A stretch of 57,969 bases of DNA, taken from contig DYKB01000043.1 in NCBI GenBank assembly GCA_020722815.1, positions 1-57,969 on the forward strand. Direction: 5' to 3'. The stretch is from Caldithrix sp. GTDB lineage: Bacteria; Zhuqueibacterota; Zhuqueibacteria; Thermofontimicrobiales; Sulfurfontimicrobiaceae. The notes beneath the pieces were generated by a model. That model was not told the origin of the DNA. It saw only the letters and a list, made by a program, of their open reading frames with translations, and did not search any database. The translations under genes were made by a program, and so were the position numbers. Positions 45,206 to 54,591 of the stretch are shown here, one piece after another. Every line of letters begins with the position of its first letter. The first letter of the stretch is position 1.

Positions 45206-45450
45206 CATTCCTCCGCCAGTTAATATTTCAAAAGAATTAAAAACTTCAAAGTTTTCAAAACCTTGAAAGCTTATAGTGTCCGTGCAATATTAACATATTT
45301 TTATTGAAATGTCAATCGTTTTATTGAAGAAAGGATGAGTCAACTTAAAATTTAATAGTTACTGAAAATTCACCGAAGTGGCAAAAGGACTTTGTCCGAC
45401 ACAAGTTAATGAGGATGTTAGCGTTAATTATGAATGATGAATTGTTTGCT

Positions 45451-45490
45451 TCATTCTACATTCTACATTTTACATTTTACATTCTGCATT
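45451..45490. repeat. Heptamer-periodic array C
   Basis: Five to six words of seven bases: ttctaca ttctaca ttttaca ttttaca ttctgca. Different words from arrays A, B and E but the same period. It ends just before the nitroreductase remnant. Confidence 0.6.
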
Positions 45491-45493
45491 CCC

Positions 45494-46072
45494 CTATAAC
45501 CACCTCACGACTTGAGAGCGGGCTTTACGGGGACGGGCGGCGGGCTGTTCGTTTGGATAGCCGAGTGAAACGGCGGCGACCATCTGGTGATTTTCTCCAA
45601 ACCAGGCACATAGTTCATGATAGGCAAAAAATACATCGCAAATCCAGAGTGTGCCTAATCCATAAGGCTGAGATGCTAACAGGAGATTTTGTACCGCCGC
45701 GCCTATGGATTGAATATCCACACGATTGAGCAATGTCGGGACAAAGTTTATTTCTTTTTTGACATTGATTTCGCTGGTATTAAACACGAAAATTGTCACT
45801 GGCGCCTGTTCCATCACCCGAATTGACCATTTGGCGCTTCCTGAATTGATACCTTGCATAGCCCGTTTTTCGATGTCTTCCCGCATTAATCGAATCATCT
45901 CTGCGCGTTTATCTTCCTGGACGACAATGAAATGCCAGGGTTGACTGTTTTTTCCGGATGGGGCCTGAGCCGCAGCATGAAGTATTTTTTCGATGATTTC
46001 AGGATCAACTGGTGTATCCTTAAATTTACGGATGCTTCTTCGTTAATTTATGGCTTCAATTGTATCCCGATT
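45494..46072 (-). pseudogene. Nitroreductase-family gene with nonsense codon and lost start
   Basis: Reading the minus strand, a nitroreductase FMN-binding N-terminus RRSIRKFKDTPVDPEIIEKI is followed by LHAAAQAPSGKNSQPWHF and a body to the end (IGAAVQNLLLASQPYGLGTLW, SLGYPNEQP). The codons before it read DTIEAIN and then TAA (46045-46043), and no ATG exists upstream before another stop. Intact relatives start MDTIEAI.xRRSIRKF, so both the start and one codon are lost. An internal ATG at 45898 would omit the flavin-binding arginines, so a working enzyme is unlikely. Confidence 0.8.
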
Positions 46073-46087
46073 TTAATTATCCTTATT

Positions 46088-46777
46088 TTATGATAGCAAC
46101 TTCTGATTTAATGTGAAATTTTCAATCTCTGAAAAAAATTTCGTTAGTTTTAACGCATCCAATTTTCCAGCCGTTCGCACACCGGAGCAGACATCGACAC
46201 CGAATGGTCCCACTTTTTCAATAGCCGCTCTTATATTTTCAGGCGTTAATCCACCGGCCAAAAAGACTGGAATATCGACAAGCTCTCTGATTTTTTTACT
46301 GAAATCCCAATTATGAACCCGACCGGTTCCGCCAAGCGCTTTGGTTTTTAGATCAGGATTGCCGGAATCCAACAGAATGGCATCGACAAAGGTTTGAACC
46401 GCCAAAGCTTCCTGAATTGACGATTCATTGCGGACGTGAACGACCTGAACCAGTTTCACCCCGGGTAAATGCATTCTTAATATCGGCTAGACATTCGTCG
46501 ACACGCTATCCACCAGTTGGATGGAGGTTGAATTGATATCTTTATATTGGGTAATAATTTCGTGCGCCTGTGTTTTACAGGTGAGTAAAAATGTAGCAAC
46601 CGGCAGCGGAACAATTTTTATAATTGAGGTGATTTCACTTTCAGCAATGACGCCAGGACCACCGGGCATAGCCGAAACGAGTCCAATTGCATCAGCATCG
46701 TGTATGATGGCCATACGGGCTTCAGATGCATTTAATATGCAACATATTTTGATACGTACTTTTGGGGATGGTTTCAT
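46088..46777 (-). pseudogene. TrpF-like phosphoribosylanthranilate isomerase with in-frame TAG
   Basis: One frame from 46777 to 46088 interrupted by a single TAG (46489-46487). N part: KVRIKICCILNASEARMAI, ADAIGLVSAMPGGPGVI. C part: LPGVKLVQVVHV, DAILLDSGNPDLKTKALGGTGRVHNWDFS, DIPVFLAGGLTPENIRAAIE, GPFGVDVCSGVRTAGKLD. This is the TrpF-type (beta/alpha)8 barrel; the catalytic C (IKICC) and D (LLDSG) are present. The frame is identical on both sides, so one base change at the codon after STNV (probably once Y or Q) suffices. It could be a pseudogene, an error, or recoding. Confidence 0.82.
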
Positions 46778-46812
46778 ATTTTTTCTGACGTTTTGATTGA
46801 TGGCGAATGGTC

Positions 46813-46840
46813 AAAATTAAGACCTTCAAGGTTTTTTTAC
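46813..46840 (+). repeat. Short hairpin repeat, copy 2
   Basis: AAAATTAAGACCTTCAAGG plus seven T, nearly identical to 3266-3293. The hairpin plus T run could terminate transcription on the plus strand. Confidence 0.4.
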
Positions 46841-47144
46841 ATGAAATTTTAAAAAAGCCTGTTCAGGCAAATCGATTTAATATTTTTAATATCAATAAAT
46901 TAGGAGCATATTAAATTTTTAATAATATTTTAATGATATGACTTACCCTCCCCGATTCCATCGCTGTCAGATTAAGGAATAATTAAGTGTTGAAAATAAA
47001 TTGGTTATCACCACTTCAGTTAATATTTTTAAAACCTTATTTTTATTCAGCAGACCTGAGTAACCCATGACACTCACCAACACGCAACCTTATTCCTTTT
47101 TATAAGAAGGTTCAGGATTAGTGATCGCAGTCGGTTACTAAGAT

Positions 47145-47300
47145 GTGTCTGTCCAAAAACACATCCGGACTGTCATTGCGAGGAGCGTTTTGTGCGACGA
47201 AGCAATCTCCGCTGTTTAACGATGGGATTGCGAGCCTAAAAAGCAGTCTTCGGCAAAAAATGCCTCGCAATGACAGGTCTTGCTATTTTCGGACAGACTC
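47145..47300. mobile_element. MITE family copy 4 (reverse orientation)
   Basis: 156 bp, ends GTGTCTGTCC and GGACAGACTC, flanked by the direct repeat TAAGAT (47139-47144 and 47301-47306). Oriented opposite to copies 2 and 3. It lies in the gene-free stretch 46778-47450. Confidence 0.88.
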
Positions 47301-47450
47301 TAAGATGCGAAAAATAAAGTTTTTAGTTCCTTATTTTCATGCTCTTTCATGGGCTGATTAGAACGCATCGCTATTTGAAAATATTGTCAATATCCCCTTA
47401 ATCTGACGGCTATTGGTCATCCCCCTGGCTTCTGAGTGAATAAATTAATT

Positions 47451-48212
47451 TTAGCGTGCCAGCCAGCCACCATCCACAGCAATGGTATAACCCTGCAAAT
47501 AGTCAGCCGCAGCAGATGCGAGGAAGACGATGATGCCTTTTAAATCTTCCGGTTCCCCCCATCGGCCGGCAGGAATTCGTTCAAGGATAGCTTTATTTCG
47601 CACGGGATCGGCTCGCAGCGGGGCTGTATTGTCCGTTGCCATGTAGCCCGGGGCGATGGCATTCACATTAATCTGATGTGGTGCGAGTTCGTTAGCCAGC
47701 AAGCGGGTTAAACCCATCACCGCGCTTTTTGAGGAGGTATAAGAAGGAACCAGAATCCCCCCCTGAAAAGAGAGCATAGAGGCAATATTAATAATTTTTC
47801 CGCCTTTCCCTTGCTTCACCATCACGCTGGCCGCGGCCTGACTAAGGAAAAAGAGTGCGCGAATATTGATATTCATGACATCATCCCAATCCTTTTCGCT
47901 AAATTCCAGCAAGGGTGCGCGGCGAATGATGCCAGCATTATTGAGCAGAATATCAACGGAACCCAGATGGTCAAGCGTATTTTGAATAATGACATCGACA
48001 TTGGCTTTTTGCGCCAGGTCGACCCGGGTATCGGTGCAGCGACGACCAAGCTTTTTGATTTGCGTGCTGGTTTCGCTCATATCAATTATATCGACTAATG
48101 AAACATCGGCCCCAGCTTCGGCCAGTCCGAGAGCCATTGCCTGTCCCAGCCCTCTGGCGGCACCGGTCACAATGGCGACTTTTCCATCTAATTTAAATTT
48201 ATCGAGTATCAT
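47451..48212 (-). CDS. kduD: 2-dehydro-3-deoxy-D-gluconate 5-dehydrogenase (KduD)
   Basis: A 253-residue short-chain dehydrogenase with TGAARGLGQAMALGLAEAGA (NAD-binding), NNAG, catalytic S (ASMLSFQGGI), Y and K (YTSSKSAVMGLT). The long family signature QINVNAIAPGYMATDNTAPL, then RIPAGRWGEPEDLKG and YTIAVDGGWLAR at the end are characteristic of KduD. It interconverts 2,5-diketo-3-deoxygluconate and 2-keto-3-deoxygluconate in pectin/polyuronate degradation. AGGAG lies 5 bp upstream. It follows kduI by 174 bp on the same strand, with a heptamer array between. Confidence 0.93.
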   Translation of the reverse strand: MILDKFKLDGKVAIVTGAARGLGQAMALGLAEAGADVSLVDIIDMSETSTQIKKLGRRCTDTRVDLAQKANVDVIIQNTLDHLGSVDILLNNAGIIRRAPLLEFSEKDWDDVMNINIRALFFLSQAAASVMVKQGKGGKIINIASMLSFQGGILVPSYTSSKSAVMGLTRLLANELAPHQINVNAIAPGYMATDNTAPLRADPVRNKAILERIPAGRWGEPEDLKGIIVFLASAAADYLQGYTIAVDGGWLAR

Positions 48213-48235
48213 AAAGACTCCTATCTCAATTTTTC

Positions 48236-48312
48236 AAAATTAACCATTATCAATTGTCAATTCTCAATTGTCAATTCTCAATTTTGAATGTTCAATTGAT
48301 AATTGTCAATTT
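48236..48312. repeat. Heptamer-periodic array D
   Basis: Words caattgt caattct caattgt caattct caatttt run without interruption, followed by an inverted ttcaattgataattgtcaat. Seven-base period again, with a third word type, between kduI and kduD. Confidence 0.65.
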
Positions 48313-48321
48313 CAACAAATC

Positions 48322-48346
48322 CCCAAACTCCAGAGGCCGTCGGAGA
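48322..48346. repeat. Short dispersed repeat, copy 1
   Basis: AGAGGCCGTCGGAGAACTAAC recurs as AGAGGCTGTCCGAGAACTAAC at 57826-57846. The two are the only copies I found. Confidence 0.4.
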
Positions 48347-48385
48347 ACTAACTTTTGACTATCATTGCGGCTTTTCGGACAGAAA

Positions 48386-49216
48386 TTATTTAATATCCCC
48401 AATCGAAATACCATCCATATCCTCAAAGGTCTGGTTTTCGCCGCCCATTCCCCAGCAGAATGTGTAGGCGCCGGTTCCAACACCGGAGTGAATGGACCAA
48501 CTGGGCGAAATGACAGCCTGACGATTTGCAATGACAATATGCCGGGTTTCATGAGCCGTCCCCATGAGATGAAAAACACGCGCATCGGGTGCCATATCGA
48601 AATAGAGATAAACTTCCATCCGCCGTTCGTGGGTATGTGGCGGCATGGTATTCCAGACGGATCCTGGCGCTAATACCGTGAATCCCAGCACCAGTTGACA
48701 ACTTTGAATACCGCTGGGATGGATATATTTATAAATGGTTCTTTTGTTAGCGGCTTCAGGCATTCCTAAGGTTGTAGCTTCTGCATCGGCTAATCGCGCC
48801 TGTTTCGTGGGGTAAACCTGATGCGCCGGAAAGCTGATAATATAAAAAACGGCAGGTTGAGCTGGATTCTGGCTGGTAAAAGAGACCTCTTTTGAGCCTT
48901 TTCCAATATATAACCCATCCCGGTTTTCCATCACAAAGGTTTTATTATCAACAATGATTTCACCGGTTCCGCCCAGATTCAGGACGCCAACTTCCCTTCG
49001 TTCACAAAAATATTCAACAGCCAGTTCTTTTGATGCTTTCAACGACAATTTTCCCTTTACCGGAACAGCCGAGCCGACGATGGCGCGATCGACATCACTG
49101 TAAAGTAAATAAATTTCATCTGGCGAAAACAAATTTTTAATTAAAAATGATTCCCGAATTTCAGCAGTGGTCATCCGTTGAAATCGGACGGGGTCTGCAA
49201 CATATCGTAATTCCAT
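48386..49216 (-). CDS. kduI: 5-dehydro-4-deoxy-D-glucuronate isomerase (KduI)
   Basis: 276 residues from the ATG at 49216 (AAGG 8 bp upstream; the TTG at 49231 lacks support). A cupin isomerase with MELRYVADPVRFQRMTTAEIRESFLI at the start and the zinc ligands in MPPHTHERRMEVYLYFD (about residues 193-209) plus a histidine in SWSIHSGVGTG. HPSGIQSCQLVLG and FHLMGTAHETRHIVIANRQAVI are also typical. It makes the substrate of KduD from unsaturated uronic acids. It follows the DUF4861 gene on the same strand. Confidence 0.95.
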   Translation of the reverse strand: MELRYVADPVRFQRMTTAEIRESFLIKNLFSPDEIYLLYSDVDRAIVGSAVPVKGKLSLKASKELAVEYFCERREVGVLNLGGTGEIIVDNKTFVMENRDGLYIGKGSKEVSFTSQNPAQPAVFYIISFPAHQVYPTKQARLADAEATTLGMPEAANKRTIYKYIHPSGIQSCQLVLGFTVLAPGSVWNTMPPHTHERRMEVYLYFDMAPDARVFHLMGTAHETRHIVIANRQAVISPSWSIHSGVGTGAYTFCWGMGGENQTFEDMDGISIGDIK

Positions 49217-49380
49217 GATATTGCCTTTCAATTTTATATTGGTTAAATAAATATTAATTAAAAAGTTGCCACGTGATGTCTGTTAAGCGAATTAAGACAA
49301 TTTAGGTGACAAATTAGTCGTGTCCTGTGATTTAATCGACACTTTAAACTGTATGGTGTAGATGCAGATGAAGCAGCGGA

Positions 49381-50642
49381 TTATTTTTCAATTATGATTG
49401 GATGATCCAACTTTTTCACAACTTCATTAAGATAGAGAACAAATTCATCTTTGGTTTTGATGGCATTGGGTTCTTGTTCCCAGGCAGCGAGAAAATGGTA
49501 ATTTAATTGACTATTTTCTGGCTTCAAGACCACGACATAACTCAATTTGTCTTCAGTGAGTTCGATTAAGTCTTTTTGATTAAATAAAACGGCCATACCT
49601 AACAGGTCATTGGCGAGGCTTTGTTTGCCATAAGTCGCCAAATACATCCAACCCTCCTTTTTCCCGGATTGAATTAATTCGGTATCCGGCAGTTTGATTA
49701 CGCCAGTGCAGAGATTTTCGGCGTTGCCTTCTATCTGGAGGGCATGATGTGTCATCCGGCTGCCAGCGTAAATTGATAATTCTGACGTGAGATTATACGT
49801 TCCACTTCCCACTTTCCAGCCATAATACTTTGTTCGGATCAGGGATTCTAATGGCTTGTTCAGGACGATTTCGCAACTCACACTATCGGTTTGACTGACG
49901 CGATTGGCACTACTATCGTACCATATAGCAATCGTTCCAATGCCGAGCGATTCGGCGACCTTGAGAATATCCATTCCCCAGCCAGACATATCATGGTACG
50001 AATCAAAATTATCCTGTCCGACGTTCTGGAGCACCATTTCCCGCTTTTTTTCCCAAAAATATCAATCGCGTTGCGCCAATCGAGGTAAAAACGGTAGCCA
50101 ACAATATCGGATTCCCAACCGGGGCCTTCATAACGAATGAAATTGGAATGGTCCGTATGTTCAGGAGGTACGCGTAAAAATTGAATATTCTGGAAAGCAC
50201 CCCCTTCATATTTTCGATTGACGAATTCTCCACCGACTTTTATGGAAATTTCGGCCTGGGTCCGCTTTGGATATTCGCGAGTTTTGTTACCTGCCGGTGC
50301 ATAAAGAAAATTCAACTTTTTTTGCTCATTAGGATTAAAATTTGTCAACACAACTATCTCATCAACCTCACCATCGCCATTTAAATCGTTCGCCTGACTG
50401 GCAAGTTCTGTTGCTTCACAAAAGACAACAAATGCGTTGGGATTGAAATCCGGGACCTGTGCCTGAATTAATTTTAGATCAAAAACGACCGGCTCATCAA
50501 CTCGGACCAGATCGGTTTCATTTTTTACTGTCATCATCGCAGCATTCGGATATTCCAGCCTCATTTGCTCATCTATTTTGGGACCACATCCCAGGATGAA
50601 GAATAATAAAACGAGAGAGCTACGTTGATAATAGGCGTGCAT
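49381..50642 (-). pseudogene. DUF4861 lipoprotein with homopolymer frameshift
   Basis: Start at 50642 behind GGAGG; lipobox LLFFILGCG. The N part (NAFVVFCEATELASQANDLNGDGEVDEIVVLTNF, YEGPGWESDIVGYRFYLDWRNAIDIFGKK) and the C part (REMVLQNVGQDNFDSYHDMSGWGMDILKV, GWMYLATYGKQSL) match one DUF4861 protein but are in different frames. The break is a run of seven A on the minus strand (T at 50045-50051); eight would give FGKKKREMVLQ. DUF4861 genes usually accompany kduI/kduD and pectin lyases. May be a genuine decay or a sequencing slip. Confidence 0.82.
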
Positions 50643-50879
50643 CATACCCTCCTGACTCATTAAATTATAACGGTTAAGATGGAATTGGTTTAATTTAATG
50701 GAATAAAAATATTTTACTTCTGTTAATTTTTCTGGTTTCATATTCCTGTTGAGAAAATTTGTTTTTTAAAATAATTGACAAAATCACAGGTTGTTCAGGT
50801 AATAGCATTTCAGGCTGTTAGTAAAAATAGTTGAATTCAAATAATGTTAATTTGTCATTCCTGAATATTCTTTCTCGTT

Positions 50880-51030
50880 CCAACGCGCCGGCGTTGGCAT
50901 GCCTCAATTGACGCTTTGCGTCAGGATATGATTGTCTGAAAACGAATTTGTTTAATACGGATATTTAACAGGACGCGAAGGGTCCCGGCTGCATTCCCAC
51001 GCAAAGCGTGCGAATGCGGGAAAGCGTCCC
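50880..51030. repeat. Nested short-hairpin cluster
   Basis: CCAACGC-gccg-GCGTTGG (50880-50897), TGACGC-ttt-GCGTCA (50909-50923) and a nested hairpin GGACGC ... GCATTC ... CACGC-aaa-GCGTG ... GAATGC ... GCGTCC (50971-51029). It fills part of the gene-free stretch 50742-51161 and resembles the cluster at 18624-18760 in style (perfect arms, three-base loops). Confidence 0.5.
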
Positions 51031-51161
51031 GGTTGCAAGAAAACGAGGAAAAATAATTCATTATGACTTCATGTATTATCCCAAAATGCCTGACTCCCTA
51101 CAACTTATCATACGATTATTATCAAAAAATCGATTTTAATTCGAAGAAGTGCTATTTACCG

Positions 51162-51556
51162 TTATAATGCCTCAAACTCCAGACTGGCCAGAATGAATGG
51201 ACCAACAGCCTTCAGATCATTATCTTTTTTCTTTTCATGGACATAATATTCGTACGAACCATCACGATAAGGATTTCCTCCCAGACCGGCAACGGCACAG
51301 ACATTTGTAATATGAACTTCTCCATCCGGATCAACCTTGATTAAATACTTGATGATGCCATCATAACCTTTTCGCGCCACGTCAATAAATTTTGCATCAA
51401 TATAACCTTTTTTACCCGCTTTAAGCATGGAATAGACCAGCATGGAAGAGACAGACGCTTCCAGATAATTGCCTTCCCGATTCCCTTGATCCACAACCTG
51501 ATACCAGAGACCTGTTTGTGTATCCTGATAATTTTTTACTGCAGTTACCAAACGGA
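51162..51556 (-). pseudogene. GH105-type unsaturated rhamnogalacturonyl hydrolase, C-terminal part
   Basis: Only the last 130 residues or so of a YteR/GH88-GH105 type barrel: DTQTGLWYQVVDQGNREGNYLEASVSSMLVYSMLK, ITNVCAVAGLGGNPYRDGSYEYYV, AVGPFILASLEFE. A full enzyme has about 350-380 residues. The frame is open further upstream but homology stops near 51553, exactly where a plus-strand sensor fragment begins. This enzyme would feed unsaturated galacturonate to KduI, so it is a lost piece of the same pathway. Confidence 0.85.
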
Positions 51557-53268
51557 TTGGAACGCTTGGGGGTGGTCTCGACTGTTTTGATAAAAAATCC
51601 CAACAATTCGAGCATATCCTGACCCGCTGGCATGATCAGGGATTCGATAACATTCTGGCCATTCATCAGGATCGACAGGGAAAAATCTGGGTCGGTGCGG
51701 ATCAAAATAAAATTGGCTGTTACGATAAGACCACCAGGGAACTTATTGTTTATGAGATCACATATCCAATTAAAAATATCGAAGTCAGAGCAATTTTTGA
51801 GGACTTGGATGGAAATTTCTGGCTGGGTACAGTTGGTACTGGTCTGGTTTTTTTTAACACCCAAGAAAAATCATTTAAAACTTTTATCCAAAAAGATGGC
51901 TTACCTAGTAACACTGTTTTCGGCATTTTAAGGGACGACCATAATCAATTCTGGCTCAGTACGGTTAATGGACTTGCCCGGTTCAATCCGGTTACAGGTG
52001 AAGTTAAAAATTATTATAAAGAAAATGGTTTGCAAAGCAATCAGTTTAATTATAATGCCTATTTGAAAACGCGTGACGGGGAAATGCTTTTTGGAGGGAT
52101 TAACGGAGTAACGGCTTTCTACTCGGAGCAAATACAGCAAAATACCTATATTCCACCTGTTTACATCACTGATTTTAAAATTCTCAATCGACCAGTGGAA
52201 ATTGGTGTTGAAAATTCGATTTTAGACAGGGACATATCCTTTGCCGATGAAATAAACCTGTCCTATAAACATTCGGTTTTTTCCTTTGAATTCGTGGCGT
52301 TGAACTATGCGATTAGCAGTCAGAATCAATATGCGTATCAGTTAGTTGGATTTGATGACGACTGGAACTATATCGGTAATCGCCGATTTGTATCATACAC
52401 CAATCTGGATGCTGGTGAATATACGTTTCGCGTCAAAGCGGCCAATAATGATGGTTTTTGGAATGAAAAAGGGGCGAATGTGAAAATTAACATCTCACCT
52501 CCCTTTTGGCGAAGCCTCTGGTTTAAAATCCTGATTATCGTGTTACTGTTACTGATTATTAAACATTTTTTTGATGATCTGCATCCGAAAAAAAATCTTT
52601 CCGAGGCCACCGCTCTGGCCAATGAAGCTCAACTCAAGCTATTGCGAAATCAGATGAATCCCCATTTTTTATTTAATGCCCTGGGTTCGATTCGTTCCAT
52701 GATTCTGATTAATGTTGAAAGTGCGTGGGATATGGTTTCTGAATTATCTGAATTTTTTCGTTATAGCTTGCTTAATTTTAATAAAGTAAAAGCCTTATTG
52801 GATGATGAAATTAGCGCGGTGAATAATTATCTTCATATTGAAAAAATACGTTATCAGGACTCACTGCAAGTCAGTTTTAAAATAGATGAAGCGGCCCGAA
52901 AATGTCTGGTTCCGGCATTTATTTGTCAACCGCTCATCGAAAATTCCATTAAATATGGGATGCTTACCAGTTCCATGCCCTTGAAGGTGGATATTTACCT
53001 CTCATATCAGGAAGAATTACTATCAGTCGATGTCTCCAATACCGGCAAACTTGTTCGTTCGGACATGAAATTAAGTGAAAAACCGGATGTGCATGGAAAT
53101 TCACTGGAAAATATTAAGCAACGATTGGGGATTATGTTTGGTGATCAATATCACTTTCAATTATTTGAACAGGAGGGCCGGGTCCATGCGAAAATTACGA
53201 TTCGATACAAAGAGAATAAGAAGGATAAATCACTCGCTTCTCACGAAAAATCCCTCCTGTCAGCCTGA
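51553..53268 (+). pseudogene. LytS-type sensor kinase with beta-propeller, N-terminus missing
   Basis: From about 51553 the frame reads RIGTLGGGLDCFDKKS, a Reg_prop beta-propeller blade, without a start; the first in-frame ATG is 51805. About three blades remain (GKIWVGADQN, GNFWLGTVGTGLVFFNTQ, NQFWLSTVNGLARFNP). Then a Y_Y_Y domain (SYKHSVFSFEFVALNYA, YAYQLVGFDDDWNYIG), a transmembrane helix (SLWFKILIIVLLLLII) and a His_kinase domain with NQMNPHFLFNALGSIRSMI and QPLIENSIKYG. Complete proteins carry a signal peptide and up to two propellers (about 1,000 residues). The periplasmic sensor is cut, so signalling is probably lost. Confidence 0.82.
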
Positions 53269-53515
53269 TTATTCGATTTTTCGTATCCACTCAATAACCG
53301 AAGGAAGACCGTTGCGGTTTTTCTCATGAGATTAGGGATATTCAGACAAATCAGGGGATGTCAACCAGAAAATCTTGAAGCTTAGAATTTTATCTGGCAT
53401 TATTGAGGGGCACAATTTTTCTGTTTAATGTAAAAATCCTGCTTTCCCATCCAAAATTTTTCAATCAACGCCTGCCGCCAATTATTAAATATCAAGATTA
53501 ATCAAAAAAAAATAG

Positions 53516-53544
53516 TTGACAGAAATGTAAAAATAGTGTAAATT
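53516..53544 (+). promoter_or_regulatory. Sigma70-type promoter of the zinc metallopeptidase
   Basis: TTGACA (53516-53521), 17 bp, TAAATT (53539-53544), about 73 bp before the start codon. The consensus -35 makes this one of the best promoters in the window. Confidence 0.65.
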
Positions 53545-53617
53545 AGTAGTATAATTTTTACAAACACCTGATCGCAATTATCAATTATTAACAATCAAAT
53601 TAGATTGGAGTAAAAAA

Positions 53618-54463
53618 ATGCGCTGGTTAGGCAGACGAGAGAGTTCAAATGTAGAGGACCGACGCGGTGGGGGAACCTCGCGCAAGGTGGTTGGCGGTGG
53701 CGTTGGAACTATTTTTATTGTCCTTTTAATCTATTTGCTCGGGGGTGATCCATCCTCTTTCCTGAATATGCAAGGGGGCGAGCAAAGTTCAGTTGGTACC
53801 TATCAGGGAACTCAGCAGGAAGATGAATTGGCCAAATTTGTGGCGGTAGTACTGGGCGATACCGAGGATGTCTGGAATCATCTCTTTCAACAGGCAGGGC
53901 GAACCTATCGTGAGCCCAAATTGGTACTCTATAGCGAAGCGGTTCAATCGGCCTGTGGTTTTTCCAGTGCCGCGACTGGCCCCTTTTATTGTCCTGGAGA
54001 TGAACGGGTCTACCTGGATTTATCATTTTTTCAGGACATGTTAAAGCGATTAAATGCTGAGGGCGATTTTGCAATGGCGTATGTGGTGGCGCATGAAGTT
54101 GGTCATCATGTCCAGAATTTATTAGGCATTACTGATCGTATGATGGAGCTGCGTAATCAACTCAGCCAGCGGGATTTCAATCAGTATATGGTTCGGTTGG
54201 AATTGCAGGCAGACTTTCTGGCAGGTGTCTGGGCGCATCATGCCGAACGGATGAGCAAAATTCTGGAAGAAGGTGACATTGAAGAAGCGATGAATGCCGC
54301 GAGTGCTGTGGGAGACGATCGCATCCAGAAGCAGACGCAGGGCTATGTGGTCCCGGATGCTTTTACGCACGGAACTTCAGAACAACGTATGCGCTGGTTT
54401 TACAAAGGCTTCCAAACGGGTGATATTAATCAGGGCGATACTTTTAGTGCGAAGAATCTTTAG
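53618..54463 (+). CDS. Neutral zinc metallopeptidase (YpfJ/KPN_02809 family)
   Basis: 281 residues; GGAG 7 bp before the ATG. N-terminus MRWLGRRESSNVEDRRGGG and the helix VGGGVGTIFIVLLIYLLGG (about residues 25-43) are family hallmarks, followed by the peptidase domain. DTEDVWNHLFQQAGRTYREPKLVLY, GFSSAATGPFYCPGDERVYLDL, and the zinc site VVAHEVGHHVQNLLG (HExxH, about 155) with a distal E in LELQADFLAGVWAHH. Membrane-anchored; function unknown in most bacteria. It stands alone. Confidence 0.93.
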   Translation: MRWLGRRESSNVEDRRGGGTSRKVVGGGVGTIFIVLLIYLLGGDPSSFLNMQGGEQSSVGTYQGTQQEDELAKFVAVVLGDTEDVWNHLFQQAGRTYREPKLVLYSEAVQSACGFSSAATGPFYCPGDERVYLDLSFFQDMLKRLNAEGDFAMAYVVAHEVGHHVQNLLGITDRMMELRNQLSQRDFNQYMVRLELQADFLAGVWAHHAERMSKILEEGDIEEAMNAASAVGDDRIQKQTQGYVVPDAFTHGTSEQRMRWFYKGFQTGDINQGDTFSAKNL

Positions 54464-54520
54464 TTGGAATAAAATGTTGAATGAAGTTTATTGAATTTAC
54501 AGCATGATAATGGAAGTATC

Positions 54521-54591
54521 TGCGTGATATGTCATACGTGAAATACGCTATCAAGATCCCCTTACGCGTTACGTATTACGCATCCCCCTCA
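54521..54591. repeat. Heptamer-periodic array E
   Basis: Words cgtgata tgtcata cgtgaaa tacgcta, then cgcgtta cgtatta cgcatcc in inverted sense. Same word family as arrays A and B. It lies between the zinc peptidase and the GH30 remnant. Confidence 0.55.

Noticed and set aside
51421..51864. Minus-strand frame overlapping the GH105/sensor junction
   Set aside because: It reads across the junction in a frame with no homology to either gene and mirrors the plus-strand propeller.
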